This document shows positions 1 to 6,651 of a stretch of 9,964 bases of DNA, in pieces. Every line of letters begins with the position of its first letter. Positions within the stretch are counted from its first letter, which is position 1. Made by a program: the position numbers and the translations under genes. Source of the stretch: Pseudomonadota bacterium (GTDB lineage Bacteria; Desulfobacterota; Desulfarculia; Desulfarculales; Desulfarculaceae); the NCBI GenBank assembly GCA_018902755.1, contig JAHIQI010000004.1, forward strand, positions 1 through 9,964. Direction: 5' to 3'. The notes below the pieces were generated by a model that was not told the origin of the DNA, searched no databases, and worked only from the letters and a program-made list of their open reading frames with translations.

Positions 1-2
1 AG

Positions 3-86
3 GAAGTGCAGATCGGCATGGAGATGGTGACCCGGGTCAACCAACTCCCCAACGGCAACCTGAACTATGTGTTTGAAAAAGCCTAG
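3..86 (+). CDS. 3' end of a gene, possibly a DUF35-type OB-fold protein (5' truncated)
   Basis: An open frame enters from the left edge and stops at TAG 84-86, giving 27 residues that end in YVFEKA. The fragment has a GM-x-V-x(n)-Y-x-F pattern. That resembles the C-terminal OB-fold strand of DUF35 zinc-ribbon/OB-fold proteins, which usually partner thiolase-like enzymes in acyl-CoA metabolism. This is a resemblance in a very short piece, so the family call is tentative. That the fragment is coding is supported by the hairpin and T-tract that follow the stop closely. It is not part of the downstream operon. Confidence 0.4.
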   Translation, partial: EVQIGMEMVTRVNQLPNGNLNYVFEKA

Positions 87-109
87 GCCTCCGGCCAGCT
101 AAAAACCAA

Positions 110-152
110 CGGCCCGCCCCTGCCGCAAGGCGAGGGCGGGCCGATACTTTTT
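110..152 (+). terminator. Intrinsic terminator after the truncated gene
   Basis: CGGCCCGCCC (110-119) pairs with GGGCGGGCCG (134-143). The inner GCC/GGC pairs close on a GCAA tetraloop with one bulge. A run of five T's (148-152) follows within a few bases. An A-tract at 101-105 lies on the other side, so the hairpin could also stop transcription from the right. It begins 24 bases after the stop codon of the preceding gene. Confidence 0.8.
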
Positions 153-294
153 GTGCGCTATTTGGGCGCGACTTGTATGCAACGTGCTGACTAACCATGG
201 CGCTTTGCACCACCAAGCCCGTTTATCTTTAGCTTTTGGCTCGGCCTGATAAATAGGTGCGAAAACAACAAGCTTCCCCAAAAAATTACTTAGA

Positions 295-346
295 ACTGGG
301 ACCAGTAATCATTACAAAAGATACTGGTCGCGCCGACCATTCCAGT
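295..346. promoter_or_regulatory. Cluster of ACTGG/CCAGT half-sites with a nested hairpin (candidate operator)
   Basis: ACTGG-GA-CCAGT is a perfect palindrome at 295-306. The same half-sites recur as ACTGG (323-327) and CCAGT (342-346), 14 bases apart. Nested between the second pair is TGGTCG-cgc-CGACCA (325-339), a 6-bp stem with a 3-nt loop. The cluster lies 65-115 bases upstream of the promoter -35. It could be a binding site for the adjacent IclR regulator, for which upstream binding of palindromes is common, or for another factor. No T-tract follows, so it is not a terminator. The binding role is inferred. Confidence 0.4.
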
Positions 347-410
347 AGTTCAGCCATAACCAATAGATAAAAAATAAGGCCAACCTGGGTCGGTCAGCGG
401 GATTTTTGGG

Positions 411-440
411 TTGACATGAGATTTCAGGCTAAATTATATT
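411..440 (+). promoter_or_regulatory. Sigma-70-type promoter for the IclR regulator gene
   Basis: A perfect -35 hexamer TTGACA (411-416) is followed by an 18-bp spacer and TATATT (435-440), a 5/6 match to the -10 consensus. The predicted start of transcription lies near 447, about 25 bases before the ATG. A short inverted repeat, ATAA-ccaac-TTAT (445-457), sits at that start and would be well placed for autorepression. This is the strongest promoter-like sequence in the window and may drive the regulator plus the downstream operon. Confidence 0.65.
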
Positions 441-471
441 ATGTATAACCAACTTATGCAGAGTGAAAATA

Positions 472-1233
472 ATGACTGACGAGAAACACTCCCGATACTT
501 CGTCCATTCCTTGGAAAAAGGGCTGTCCGTGCTGCGGGCCTTTGCCAAGAAGGGGCCCAACCTGACCCTGAGCGAGATCTCCCAGGTGACCGGCATGGTG
601 CCCCCCACGGCCACCCGCTTCATTCGGACCCTGGAGGATCTCGGCTATCTGCTGCGGGACCCAAGCACAAGAACTTACAGCCTTTCTCCCAAAATACTCA
701 GCATAGGTTTCAGCTTTATCGAGAACATCGACATCAGGCAGCGCGTGTCCAGATACCTGCTGGAGATAACCAAGCAAATGAACGTGGACACTGCGTGCGC
801 CATTTTGGACCACACCGAAGTGGTCTACATCGAGCGTTTTCGCTCCAATTCCGTGGTCAGCCTGCATCTGACCGTGGGGTCGCGTCTGCCTGCCTATAAC
901 TCGGCCATGGGGCGGGCCATTTTGGCCTTCATGGACCCCAAGGAAGCCGAAGACGTGATAGACGCGTCGGAATTGGTGGCCCACACCCCCAACACCATCA
1001 CCAACAAAGGTGCCTTGCTTAAAAGGCTGGAAGAGGTGAGGGAAGCTGGGTTTGCCATCAACAAACAAGAACTTGTTCTGGGCATGGCGGCCATAGCCGC
1101 CCCGGTAATGAAGGGCGCCACGGCTGAGGGGTCCATAGGCGCATCCTTCCCGGTGCAGCTTTTAGAGCAAGAAGGTTTTTTCGATGAAGTGAAGGAGAGA
1201 ATTGTAGGCACGGCAAAGAAAGTGGCTTTGTAA
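472..1233 (+). CDS. IclR-family transcriptional regulator
   Basis: Predicted cytoplasmic DNA-binding regulator of 253 residues, the usual IclR length. Residues 10-72 form the N-terminal winged helix-turn-helix: YFVHSLEKGLSVLRAF opens it, helices 32-58 follow, and RTYSLSPKIL is the wing. Residues about 85-248 form the GAF-like effector domain, with the conserved GSRLPAYNSAMGRAILAF block (136-153) and QELVLGMAAIAAPV (199-212). The opening resembles the PcaR/PobR branch, which senses aromatic or other carboxylates. ATG 472 is preferred because AGAG (460-463) lies 8 bases upstream; the in-frame GTG at 463 has no ribosome site. The gene lies 81 bases before the TTT transporter genes on the same strand, so it probably controls them. 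The effector is unknown. Confidence 0.93.
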   Translation: MTDEKHSRYFVHSLEKGLSVLRAFAKKGPNLTLSEISQVTGMVPPTATRFIRTLEDLGYLLRDPSTRTYSLSPKILSIGFSFIENIDIRQRVSRYLLEITKQMNVDTACAILDHTEVVYIERFRSNSVVSLHLTVGSRLPAYNSAMGRAILAFMDPKEAEDVIDASELVAHTPNTITNKGALLKRLEEVREAGFAINKQELVLGMAAIAAPVMKGATAEGSIGASFPVQLLEQEGFFDEVKERIVGTAKKVAL

Positions 1234-1238
1234 CCCAG

Positions 1239-1250
1239 CGCCCGCGGGCG
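1239..1250. repeat. Perfect 12-bp GC palindrome between regulator and tctC
   Basis: CGCCCGCGGGCG is self-complementary and begins 5 bases after the IclR stop codon. No T-tract follows, so it is a poor intrinsic terminator. It may be an operator half-pair or a chance GC palindrome. The rest of the 81-base gap contains TGCA-ttt-TGCA (1287-1297) and the strong tctC ribosome site, but no convincing sigma-70 promoter. Confidence 0.3.
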
Positions 1251-1314
1251 GCTAAAAGATGTTTCATGGCAGGGAAATTGATGCCGTGCATTTTGCATTT
1301 AGAGGAGGAGCAGG

Positions 1315-2295
1315 ATGGGAAAAAAAGCGATCGTATTGGCAATTACACTTTTGGCGGTCGGCGCCATGCTTCTTGGGAGTACAGCCCTGGCAGCCGACAA
1401 GTTTCCCGACAAACCAGTAAACATCTACGTAGGCTTCCCGCCCGGTGGAGTGGCCGGTAACAGCGCCAGGGCCATCGGCACCCCGGCCGCCAAGTTCCTG
1501 GGGCAGCCGACCGTGATCATGCACAAGCCCGGCGCGGGCGGCACCCTGGCTGTGGACTACGTGTCCTCCCAGGCTCCGGACGGTTATACCGTTATCAACG
1601 CCGGAACCTCCACCCTGGCCACCGCCATGTTCACCAAGGGCGTGAAGTGGGGCCCCAACGACTTCACCATGATCCTGGGCTACACCGCCTTCAACTTCGC
1701 CCTGGTCACTCGGGCCGACGCCCCCTGGAAGAACTTCGACGAGTGGGTGGCCTACGTGCGCAAGCACCCCGGCTTCAAGTACGCCACCTACGGCGCCTTG
1801 GGCACCATGCACGTGTTCATGGAGTGGCTGGCCAAGGAACTCAAGCTGGACATGGTCCCGGTTCACTTCAAGGGCGACAACCCGGCCGTGGCCGCGCTCT
1901 TGGGCGGGCACCTGCAAATCTATTGCGGCGCGGGCGGCCAGGCTCCCCATGTCAAGGCCGGCACCTTGCGCACCCTGCTGCAGGTCTCCGGAGAGCCCAT
2001 GGACGCCAACCCCAAGGCCGTGCCCAGGTTGGCCCAGAAGCTCCCCAACGCCCCCGTGCAATTGTTCACCCTGCCTATCGGCGTCTTCGGCCCCAAGGGC
2101 ATTCCCGCTCCCGTTGCGGCAAAGCTGACTGAAGCCTTCGTCAAGGCGGCCAAGACGCCTGAGTGCGCCAAGGCCCTGAAGCAGATGAACATGACCGTGC
2201 AGATCGTCGGCCCCGAGCAGCTCCACAAGGACCTGGTGGCTGGGCAAGAGCAGTTCGGCAAGCTCATCAAGGAACTGAATCTCAAGCGCAAGTAA
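1315..2295 (+). CDS. tctC: TTT-family periplasmic solute-binding protein (TctC/Bug type)
   Basis: Extracytoplasmic receptor of a tripartite tricarboxylate transporter, expected to bind a small carboxylate and deliver it to the TctA/TctB membrane pair. It has 326 residues, normal for the family. An N-terminal signal peptide comprises basic KK at 3-4, a hydrophobic core at 5-22, and an ALA|A cleavage site near residue 26. Family motifs are FPPGG (41-45), NKPGAGG-like HKPGAGG (70-76), APDGYT (87-92) and the YKG-like HFKGDNPAVAALLGG (184-198). In the first loop the Asp usual in FPPGGxxD is absent (VAGN follows). ATG 1315 has a strong AGGAGG at 1303-1308, six bases away. First gene of the transporter operon. 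The ligand cannot be read from sequence; the family covers citrate, other dicarboxylates, aromatic acids and amino acids. Confidence 0.95.
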   Translation: MGKKAIVLAITLLAVGAMLLGSTALAADKFPDKPVNIYVGFPPGGVAGNSARAIGTPAAKFLGQPTVIMHKPGAGGTLAVDYVSSQAPDGYTVINAGTSTLATAMFTKGVKWGPNDFTMILGYTAFNFALVTRADAPWKNFDEWVAYVRKHPGFKYATYGALGTMHVFMEWLAKELKLDMVPVHFKGDNPAVAALLGGHLQIYCGAGGQAPHVKAGTLRTLLQVSGEPMDANPKAVPRLAQKLPNAPVQLFTLPIGVFGPKGIPAPVAAKLTEAFVKAAKTPECAKALKQMNMTVQIVGPEQLHKDLVAGQEQFGKLIKELNLKRK

Positions 2296-2314
2296 ACGCC
2301 GGAGGTAAGCAGCC

Positions 2315-2779
2315 ATGAGAGAAGACGACCGAGCCTGCAGCCTGATTCTCTTGGGGATCGCCCTCGCCGCGTGCCTTGGAGCCTTCCAGTACGAGGTGGG
2401 CACATTCAACAATCCTGGGCCTGGTTTGTTTCCCCTGGTCTTGGGGGTAGTGCTCGGCGTCTTGTCTCTTATGATCCTGGCCGGCGGCGTAATGGCCAAA
2501 CGGGCCGCCGCCCTGGGAGCCCAAGTAACCGGTGGGCGCTCCATATACAGCAAAGAAGCCTTGTATGTGGTGTTGGCCCTTATCGGCTTCGGATTTTTGC
2601 TGGTGCCGCTGGGCTTCATCGTCACCACCTTCGCGGTCTTCGCCGCCTTGCTGCGTTTCGTGACCAACCAGAAGTGGCCCGTGGTGGTTATCGGGTCCCT
2701 GGTTCTGGCTCTGGGCGCATACGTGGTGTTCGACGTGCTCTTGGGCGTCCCTCTGCCTCGCGGGGCTTTGGGAATCTGA
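2315..2779 (+). CDS. tctB: TTT-family small membrane subunit TctB
   Basis: Small inner-membrane subunit that works with TctA to move the bound substrate across the membrane. It has 154 residues with four hydrophobic segments at about 7-24, 39-60, 82-113 (long, with a Pro at 98) and 121-145. Characteristic TctB elements are PGPGLFPLVLG (34-44) after the first segment and the C-terminal VPLPRGALGI (145-154). ATG 2315 follows GGAGGT at 2301-2306 with an 8-base spacer. It starts 19 bases after tctC and ends 20 bases before tctA, consistent with one transcript. Confidence 0.93.
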   Translation: MREDDRACSLILLGIALAACLGAFQYEVGTFNNPGPGLFPLVLGVVLGVLSLMILAGGVMAKRAAALGAQVTGGRSIYSKEALYVVLALIGFGFLLVPLGFIVTTFAVFAALLRFVTNQKWPVVVIGSLVLALGAYVVFDVLLGVPLPRGALGI

Positions 2780-2799
2780 AGTAAAGGGACGGGCCTTCT

Positions 2800-4308
2800 G
2801 TGGAAACACTCAACTTAGTTTTATACGGCTTTCAGGTCGCCCTGGCCGCGCATAACGTGTTCGCCTGTTTCGTGGGCGTGCTGCTGGGCACCCTGGTGGG
2901 GGTGCTGCCTGGGCTGGGGCCCGTGGCCACCATCTCGATCTTGTTGCCCATAACCTTGAGCATGGAGCCGGTCACCGCCATCATCATGCTGGCCGGCATC
3001 TATTACGGGGCCCAGTACGGCGGCTCCATAACTTCCATCTTGTTGAACGTGCCCGGCGAGGCCACCACCGTGGTCACCTGCATCGAGGGCCACCAAATGG
3101 CCAAGGCCGGTCGGGCCGGACCGGCCCTGGGCATATCGGCCATCGGCTCCTTCATCGGGGGCACCATCTGCCTGGTGGGGATCATGTTCCTGGCCGCCCC
3201 CTTGGCCAAGTTCGCCCTCAAGTTCGGGCCGCCGGAGTATTCGGCCCTTATCTTCTTGGCCATCACCCTCATCACCGGCCTGGCGGTGGGCTCTCCGGTA
3301 AAGGGCCTGGCCATGGCGGTGCTGGGCATGATGGCCGGCACCATAGGCATGGACGTGGCCACCGGCGAACCACGCTTCACCTTCGGCATCCATGCCCTGC
3401 ACGACGGGCTGGGCCTGGTGCCGGTGATCATGGGCCTGTTCGGCATCGGCGAGATTCTCACCAACGTGGAGCAAAAGGGCGGGGCCGAGGTCATCAAGAC
3501 CAAGTTCAGCAACGTCTGGCCCACCATGCAGGACTGGATAGCCAGCCGCATGGCCATCATGCGCGGCACGGTGGTGGGCTTTTTGCTGGGCCTTATACCC
3601 GGAGGCGGGGCGCTCATTGCCACCTTCGCCTCATACTCCCTGGAAAAGAAAATTTCGCGCCACCCCGAAACCTTCGGCCACGGGGCCATAGAGGGCCTGG
3701 CCGGTCCGGAGACCGCCAACAACTCCGGCTCCCAGGCCAGCTTCGTGCCCATGCTCTCCCTGGGCCTGCCCTCCAACGTGGTCACGGCCATCCTCATCGG
3801 GGCCTTGATCATCCACGGAGTGGAGCCCGGCCCCCTGATGATGACCACCAACCCGGATATCTTCTGGGGCGTTTTGGTGAGCATGTATCTGGGCAACGTG
3901 ATGCTCTTGATCCTGAACCTGCCGCTCATCGCGGTGTGGGTGCAGATCCTGCGCATTCCCTACAAGTTTTTGCTGCCCCTGATCATGTTGTTCTGCCTGG
4001 TGGGGGTCTACAGCACCAACTTCAGCGTGTTCGACGTTTTCGTGATGATCTTCTTCGGGATCATCGGCTACCTCATGAACAAGTTCCAGTACGAGCCCGC
4101 GCCTTTCATCATGGGCCTGGTCTTGTGCCCCATATTCGAGAACGCCTTCAGGCAGAGCCTGAGTCTTTCGGATGGATCGTTTTGGATTTTCTTCAGCCGC
4201 CCCATTTCGGCGGTCCTGGTCATCGGCGGAATTTTGATCTTGGCCGGCTACATGCTGCCCTCGTTCCGGCGGAAGGTGAAAGTCGTCCAAGAGAACGCCT
4301 GTGATTAA
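2800..4308 (+). CDS. tctA: TTT-family large membrane subunit TctA
   Basis: Large inner-membrane permease subunit of the TTT carboxylate transporter, 502 residues, the normal size, and hydrophobic almost throughout. The conserved blocks of the family are present: LPGLGP (36-41), YGGSITSILLNVPGE (73-87), GLIPGGGALIATFASYS (264-280), IEGLAGPETANN (297-308) and LSLGLPSNVVTAIL (319-332). The two PGxG/GGxxA regions reflect the internal duplication known for TctA. Translation starts at GTG 2800. The upstream AAGGGA (2784-2789) is a weak ribosome site with a long spacer, so coupling to tctB translation is likely. It is followed after 31 bases by the amidohydrolase gene, which implies that gene's substrate comes through this transporter. 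Confidence 0.96.
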   Translation: METLNLVLYGFQVALAAHNVFACFVGVLLGTLVGVLPGLGPVATISILLPITLSMEPVTAIIMLAGIYYGAQYGGSITSILLNVPGEATTVVTCIEGHQMAKAGRAGPALGISAIGSFIGGTICLVGIMFLAAPLAKFALKFGPPEYSALIFLAITLITGLAVGSPVKGLAMAVLGMMAGTIGMDVATGEPRFTFGIHALHDGLGLVPVIMGLFGIGEILTNVEQKGGAEVIKTKFSNVWPTMQDWIASRMAIMRGTVVGFLLGLIPGGGALIATFASYSLEKKISRHPETFGHGAIEGLAGPETANNSGSQASFVPMLSLGLPSNVVTAILIGALIIHGVEPGPLMMTTNPDIFWGVLVSMYLGNVMLLILNLPLIAVWVQILRIPYKFLLPLIMLFCLVGVYSTNFSVFDVFVMIFFGIIGYLMNKFQYEPAPFIMGLVLCPIFENAFRQSLSLSDGSFWIFFSRPISAVLVIGGILILAGYMLPSFRRKVKVVQENACD

Positions 4309-4339
4309 CCCCTGGTTCAACTTATTTGGAGGCACTTAA

Positions 4340-5494
4340 ATGATAACCATCATCAGAAATGTACACGTCTATTCTCCAGAGGACTTGGGTGTCCAGGACG
4401 TTCTGATCGTTGGCAAGCAGATTCACGCGGTGGGCGGCGACTTCGACCTGTGGGCCAAGCTGCCCGAGACCACCGAGATTGACGGCACGGGCAAGCTCTT
4501 GGTGCCGGGATTCGTGGACTCCCACGTGCACATCCTGGGCGGCGGCGGCGCGGCCGGTTTCGGCAGCCGGGGCCCGGAGACCAGCTTCAGCGAGACCGTG
4601 CTGGCCGGCACCACCACCGTGGTGGGCGTGGTGGGCGTGGACCAGGAGGGCCGCGACCTGAAGACGCTCTACGCCAAGACCAAGAGCCTGGAGTTTAGGG
4701 GCATCACCGCCAAAATGTTCACCTGCGGTTTTGACACCGAGGTGACCATCACCGGCAGCATCAAAAGCGACATCTACCTTGTTGACAACGTCATCGGGGC
4801 CAAGTGCTGCGTGTCCGACCGCCGGGGGGCCCAGACCACCTACGAGGACCTGAAAAAGGCCATGGCCACTACGGCCCTGGGCGGTCTGCTCTCGCGCAAG
4901 GCCGGCGTGCTGCACATCCACATGGGAGACGCTCCCGCCGGCCTGACGCCGGTGATCGATGCCCAGCAGGAAACCGCGGTGATGATCAAGAACATCGTGC
5001 CCACTCACATCAACCGCAACGAGCTGTTGATGGAGCAGGGCCTCACCTGGACCAAGAACGGCGGCGTGGTGGACTTCACCCCCTGCATCTACCCGCCGGA
5101 CTTCAAGCGGGCCACCAAAACCGTCCAGGCGGTGAGCGAGTACCTCAAGGCCGGAGTGCCCATCGAGCAGATCACCATCAGCACCGACGCCAACGGGGTG
5201 CACACCATCCACGGCTTCGAGCGCATGGCCCGCAACCCCATGGACCTCATGTACAAGGAGTTCCTGGAAATGATCAAGGGTGAGGGCATCTCCATGACCG
5301 ACTGCCTCAAGTGCGTTTCCACCAACGTGGCCCGGGTGCTGCGCCTGGAGGAAAAGGGCAAGGTGGCTCCGGGCATGGACGCTGACCTGATGCTGCTGGA
5401 CCCCGAGAGCCTGGAAATCAAGATGGTGATGGCCCTGGGCGTCAAACTGGTGGAAAACGGCCGCCTGGTCAGCCCGCCTCCCTTGGATGTGTAA
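4340..5494 (+). CDS. iadA: Isoaspartyl-dipeptidase-like amidohydrolase (M38) with altered substrate pocket
   Basis: Cytoplasmic amidohydrolase-superfamily protein of 384 residues, close in length and layout to E. coli IadA, which hydrolyses beta-aspartyl dipeptides. All catalytic residues are visible: HVH (His62, His64), the carboxylatable lysine Lys155 in GAKC, His194 in HMGD, His223 in PTHINRN and Asp283 in STDANG, so a binuclear metal site is expected. Arg162 and Arg226 match IadA Arg169 and Arg233. By remembered alignment, the substrate contacts differ: IadA Glu77 is Ala71, Thr106 is Val100, Tyr137 is Phe131 and Ser289 is Val287. The family is therefore secure, but the dipeptide specificity is doubtful; a substrate without a free alpha-amino group, such as an N-acyl, ureido or cyclic compound, is possible. 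GGAGG at 4328-4332 supports ATG 4340. It lies in the transporter operon. Confidence 0.9.
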   Translation: MITIIRNVHVYSPEDLGVQDVLIVGKQIHAVGGDFDLWAKLPETTEIDGTGKLLVPGFVDSHVHILGGGGAAGFGSRGPETSFSETVLAGTTTVVGVVGVDQEGRDLKTLYAKTKSLEFRGITAKMFTCGFDTEVTITGSIKSDIYLVDNVIGAKCCVSDRRGAQTTYEDLKKAMATTALGGLLSRKAGVLHIHMGDAPAGLTPVIDAQQETAVMIKNIVPTHINRNELLMEQGLTWTKNGGVVDFTPCIYPPDFKRATKTVQAVSEYLKAGVPIEQITISTDANGVHTIHGFERMARNPMDLMYKEFLEMIKGEGISMTDCLKCVSTNVARVLRLEEKGKVAPGMDADLMLLDPESLEIKMVMALGVKLVENGRLVSPPPLDV

Positions 5495-5567
5495 ATCAAG
5501 CTTATTTGCGCCTAAAAAACGCTGAACTCGAACCTGTATGTATTGATTGAGAGTCGGAGGAATCAAA

Positions 5568-6476
5568 GTGAGCGACAAAGTTAAGCCGCAAGGCATCTAC
5601 ACAATTCTGCCCCTTCCTTTCAGCGAGTCGTTCGAAATAAAGGAAGACGTGCTGTCCCAGGCCATCGACTGGGCCGTGGAAGCGGGCGCCAAGGGCGTGG
5701 TGGCCACCGGTTCGGTGGGTGAGTTCTCCCACCTCACCGAGGCCGAGCGCGAGCACGTGATGGAGATAAGCCTGGGCCAGATTCGCAAGAACCAGGGCAC
5801 CAAGGCCGTGTCCATGACCGCGGCGGCAGGCACCCTGGAGACCATCCGATGGACCAAGCTGGCCCAGGAGATGGGCTACGATTACGCCTTGATCGTGCCC
5901 CCCTACTACTGGAAGGTGGGAGACGACGAGGTCTACCGCCACTTCCAGATGGTCAACGACGCGGTGGACATCCCCATCATCGTCTACAACAACCCCATCA
6001 CTTCCAAGTTCACCATCAAGGTGCCTTTCGCCGAGCGTTTGGCGGAGCTGTCCAACGTGGTGGCCATGAAAGAGATGAGCCACGACATGGCCTACCTGAT
6101 GTCCATGTACGACACGGTGGGCGACAAGATCAGCATGATGCAGACCTTCCGGGTCTACCTGATGGGTCTGATGTTGGGCGCTGCCGGCGGCTCCATCACC
6201 TCCTTCGGCCTGCCCGCCTGCGTGCGCATCAAAGAGCTGTACGACGCGGGCAACCTGACCGGCGCGGTGAAGATTCAGCAGGCACTCAACAAGCTGTTCA
6301 AGGGTTCCACCGAGGGCTCCGGCGTGCTGGGCCGCATCAAGACCGCTTGCTCCATGGTGGCCGGCCTGGACTTCGGTCCGCCCCGCCCGCCCTACCTGGC
6401 GCCCAATGACAAGGAATTGGCCATTCTGCAGGCCAATATGGATCACCTCAATGAGGTGATGGATTCGGTGAAATAA
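5568..6476 (+). CDS. DHDPS/N-acetylneuraminate-lyase family aldolase or dehydratase (not typical DapA)
   Basis: Class I aldolase-type TIM-barrel protein of 302 residues, the standard family length. Lys168 in MKEMS is the Schiff-base lysine and Tyr140 in VYNNP the catalytic tyrosine. GSVGE (48-52) is the substrate-carboxylate loop, and the adjacent-subunit tyrosine lies in PPYY (111-114). Against remembered E. coli DapA, Arg138, which holds the semialdehyde substrate, is Thr145; Thr45 is Val50; and the GDDA segment reads QTFR. It is thus unlikely to be lysine-biosynthetic DapA and more likely to act on a 2-oxo acid in catabolism (retro-aldol or dehydration). GGAGG at 5556-5560 places the start at GTG 5568; the TTG at 5547 lies before this site and is rejected. 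It follows the amidohydrolase by 73 bases and ends the operon. Confidence 0.9.
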   Translation: MSDKVKPQGIYTILPLPFSESFEIKEDVLSQAIDWAVEAGAKGVVATGSVGEFSHLTEAEREHVMEISLGQIRKNQGTKAVSMTAAAGTLETIRWTKLAQEMGYDYALIVPPYYWKVGDDEVYRHFQMVNDAVDIPIIVYNNPITSKFTIKVPFAERLAELSNVVAMKEMSHDMAYLMSMYDTVGDKISMMQTFRVYLMGLMLGAAGGSITSFGLPACVRIKELYDAGNLTGAVKIQQALNKLFKGSTEGSGVLGRIKTACSMVAGLDFGPPRPPYLAPNDKELAILQANMDHLNEVMDSVK

Positions 6477-6506
6477 AAAGCTGGGATTGCAATATTCAGC
6501 TGTCCT

Positions 6507-6585
6507 GATAGGGAAGCCCGCCCTCAGCTACCGCTCCGCTGCACGCACTGATCCTCATCTTGTGAAAAGGGCGGGCTTCCCTATC
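6507..6585. repeat. Perfect 18-bp inverted repeat with a 43-nt loop, closing the operon
   Basis: GATAGGGAAGCCCGCCCT (6507-6524) is exactly complementary to AGGGCGGGCTTCCCTATC (6568-6585). The loop can form CAGC-N9-GCTG (6525 onward) and a shorter GAT-cctc-ATC, giving a branched RNA or DNA fold. It starts 30 bases after the aldolase stop. No T-tract follows the right arm, so it is not a textbook intrinsic terminator. It may still end or stabilise the operon transcript. The core AGGGCGGGC also occurs in the terminator near position 134, suggesting a terminator style shared across this genome. Confidence 0.75.
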
Positions 6586-6602
6586 CACCAAATTTCACTC
6601 CG

Positions 6603-6625
6603 CGGCCTGCGCTTCGGCCAGGCCG
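6603..6625. repeat. 7-bp hairpin upstream of the reductase gene
   Basis: CGGCCTG (6603-6609) pairs with CAGGCCG (6619-6625) around a 9-nt loop. It lies between the large inverted repeat and the reductase ribosome site. It has no T-tract. It could be a weak terminator, part of the reductase leader, or chance GC pairing. Confidence 0.3.
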
Positions 6626-6651
6626 TTACGAGTCTCAACGAGGGCTGATAA

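Larger units (their letters stand above)
153..471. other. Non-coding control region upstream of the IclR gene
   Basis: About 320 bases without a credible gene. From roughly 230 it is clearly more AT-rich than the flanking coding DNA. It holds the ACTGG/CCAGT half-site cluster, a small hairpin and the sigma-70-like promoter described separately. The 60-codon minus-strand frame here runs through the terminator and has no family resemblance, so it is not called. No tRNA, riboswitch or small-RNA fold was recognised in 153-290. Confidence 0.6.

Noticed and set aside
99..281. 60-codon minus-strand frame in the intergenic region
   Set aside because: It passes through the terminator hairpin, has no convincing ribosome site and resembles nothing.
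463..471. GTG start for the IclR gene, three codons upstream of the chosen ATG
   Set aside because: No ribosome-binding sequence lies upstream of the GTG, whereas AGAG is correctly spaced for ATG 472.
1264..2667. 467-codon minus-strand open frame opposite tctC/tctB
   Set aside because: It is antisense to two genes with clear family motifs, signal peptide and ribosome sites. Its translation is low-complexity His/Gly/Gln/Arg-rich, as expected from the reverse of GC-rich codons.
5547..5567. TTG start giving a seven-residue longer aldolase
   Set aside because: The ribosome site GGAGG (5556-5560) lies inside that extension and is correctly spaced only for GTG 5568.
4322..5596. 424-codon minus-strand open frame opposite the amidohydrolase
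   Set aside because: Shadow of a gene with an intact set of catalytic residues; the translated protein is His/Gly/Val-rich with no family motif.
6507..6585. Reading the 18-bp inverted repeat as an insertion sequence or integron attC site
   Set aside because: No transposase or integrase frame, no flanking direct repeats and no attC core motif were seen; only the structure itself is supported.
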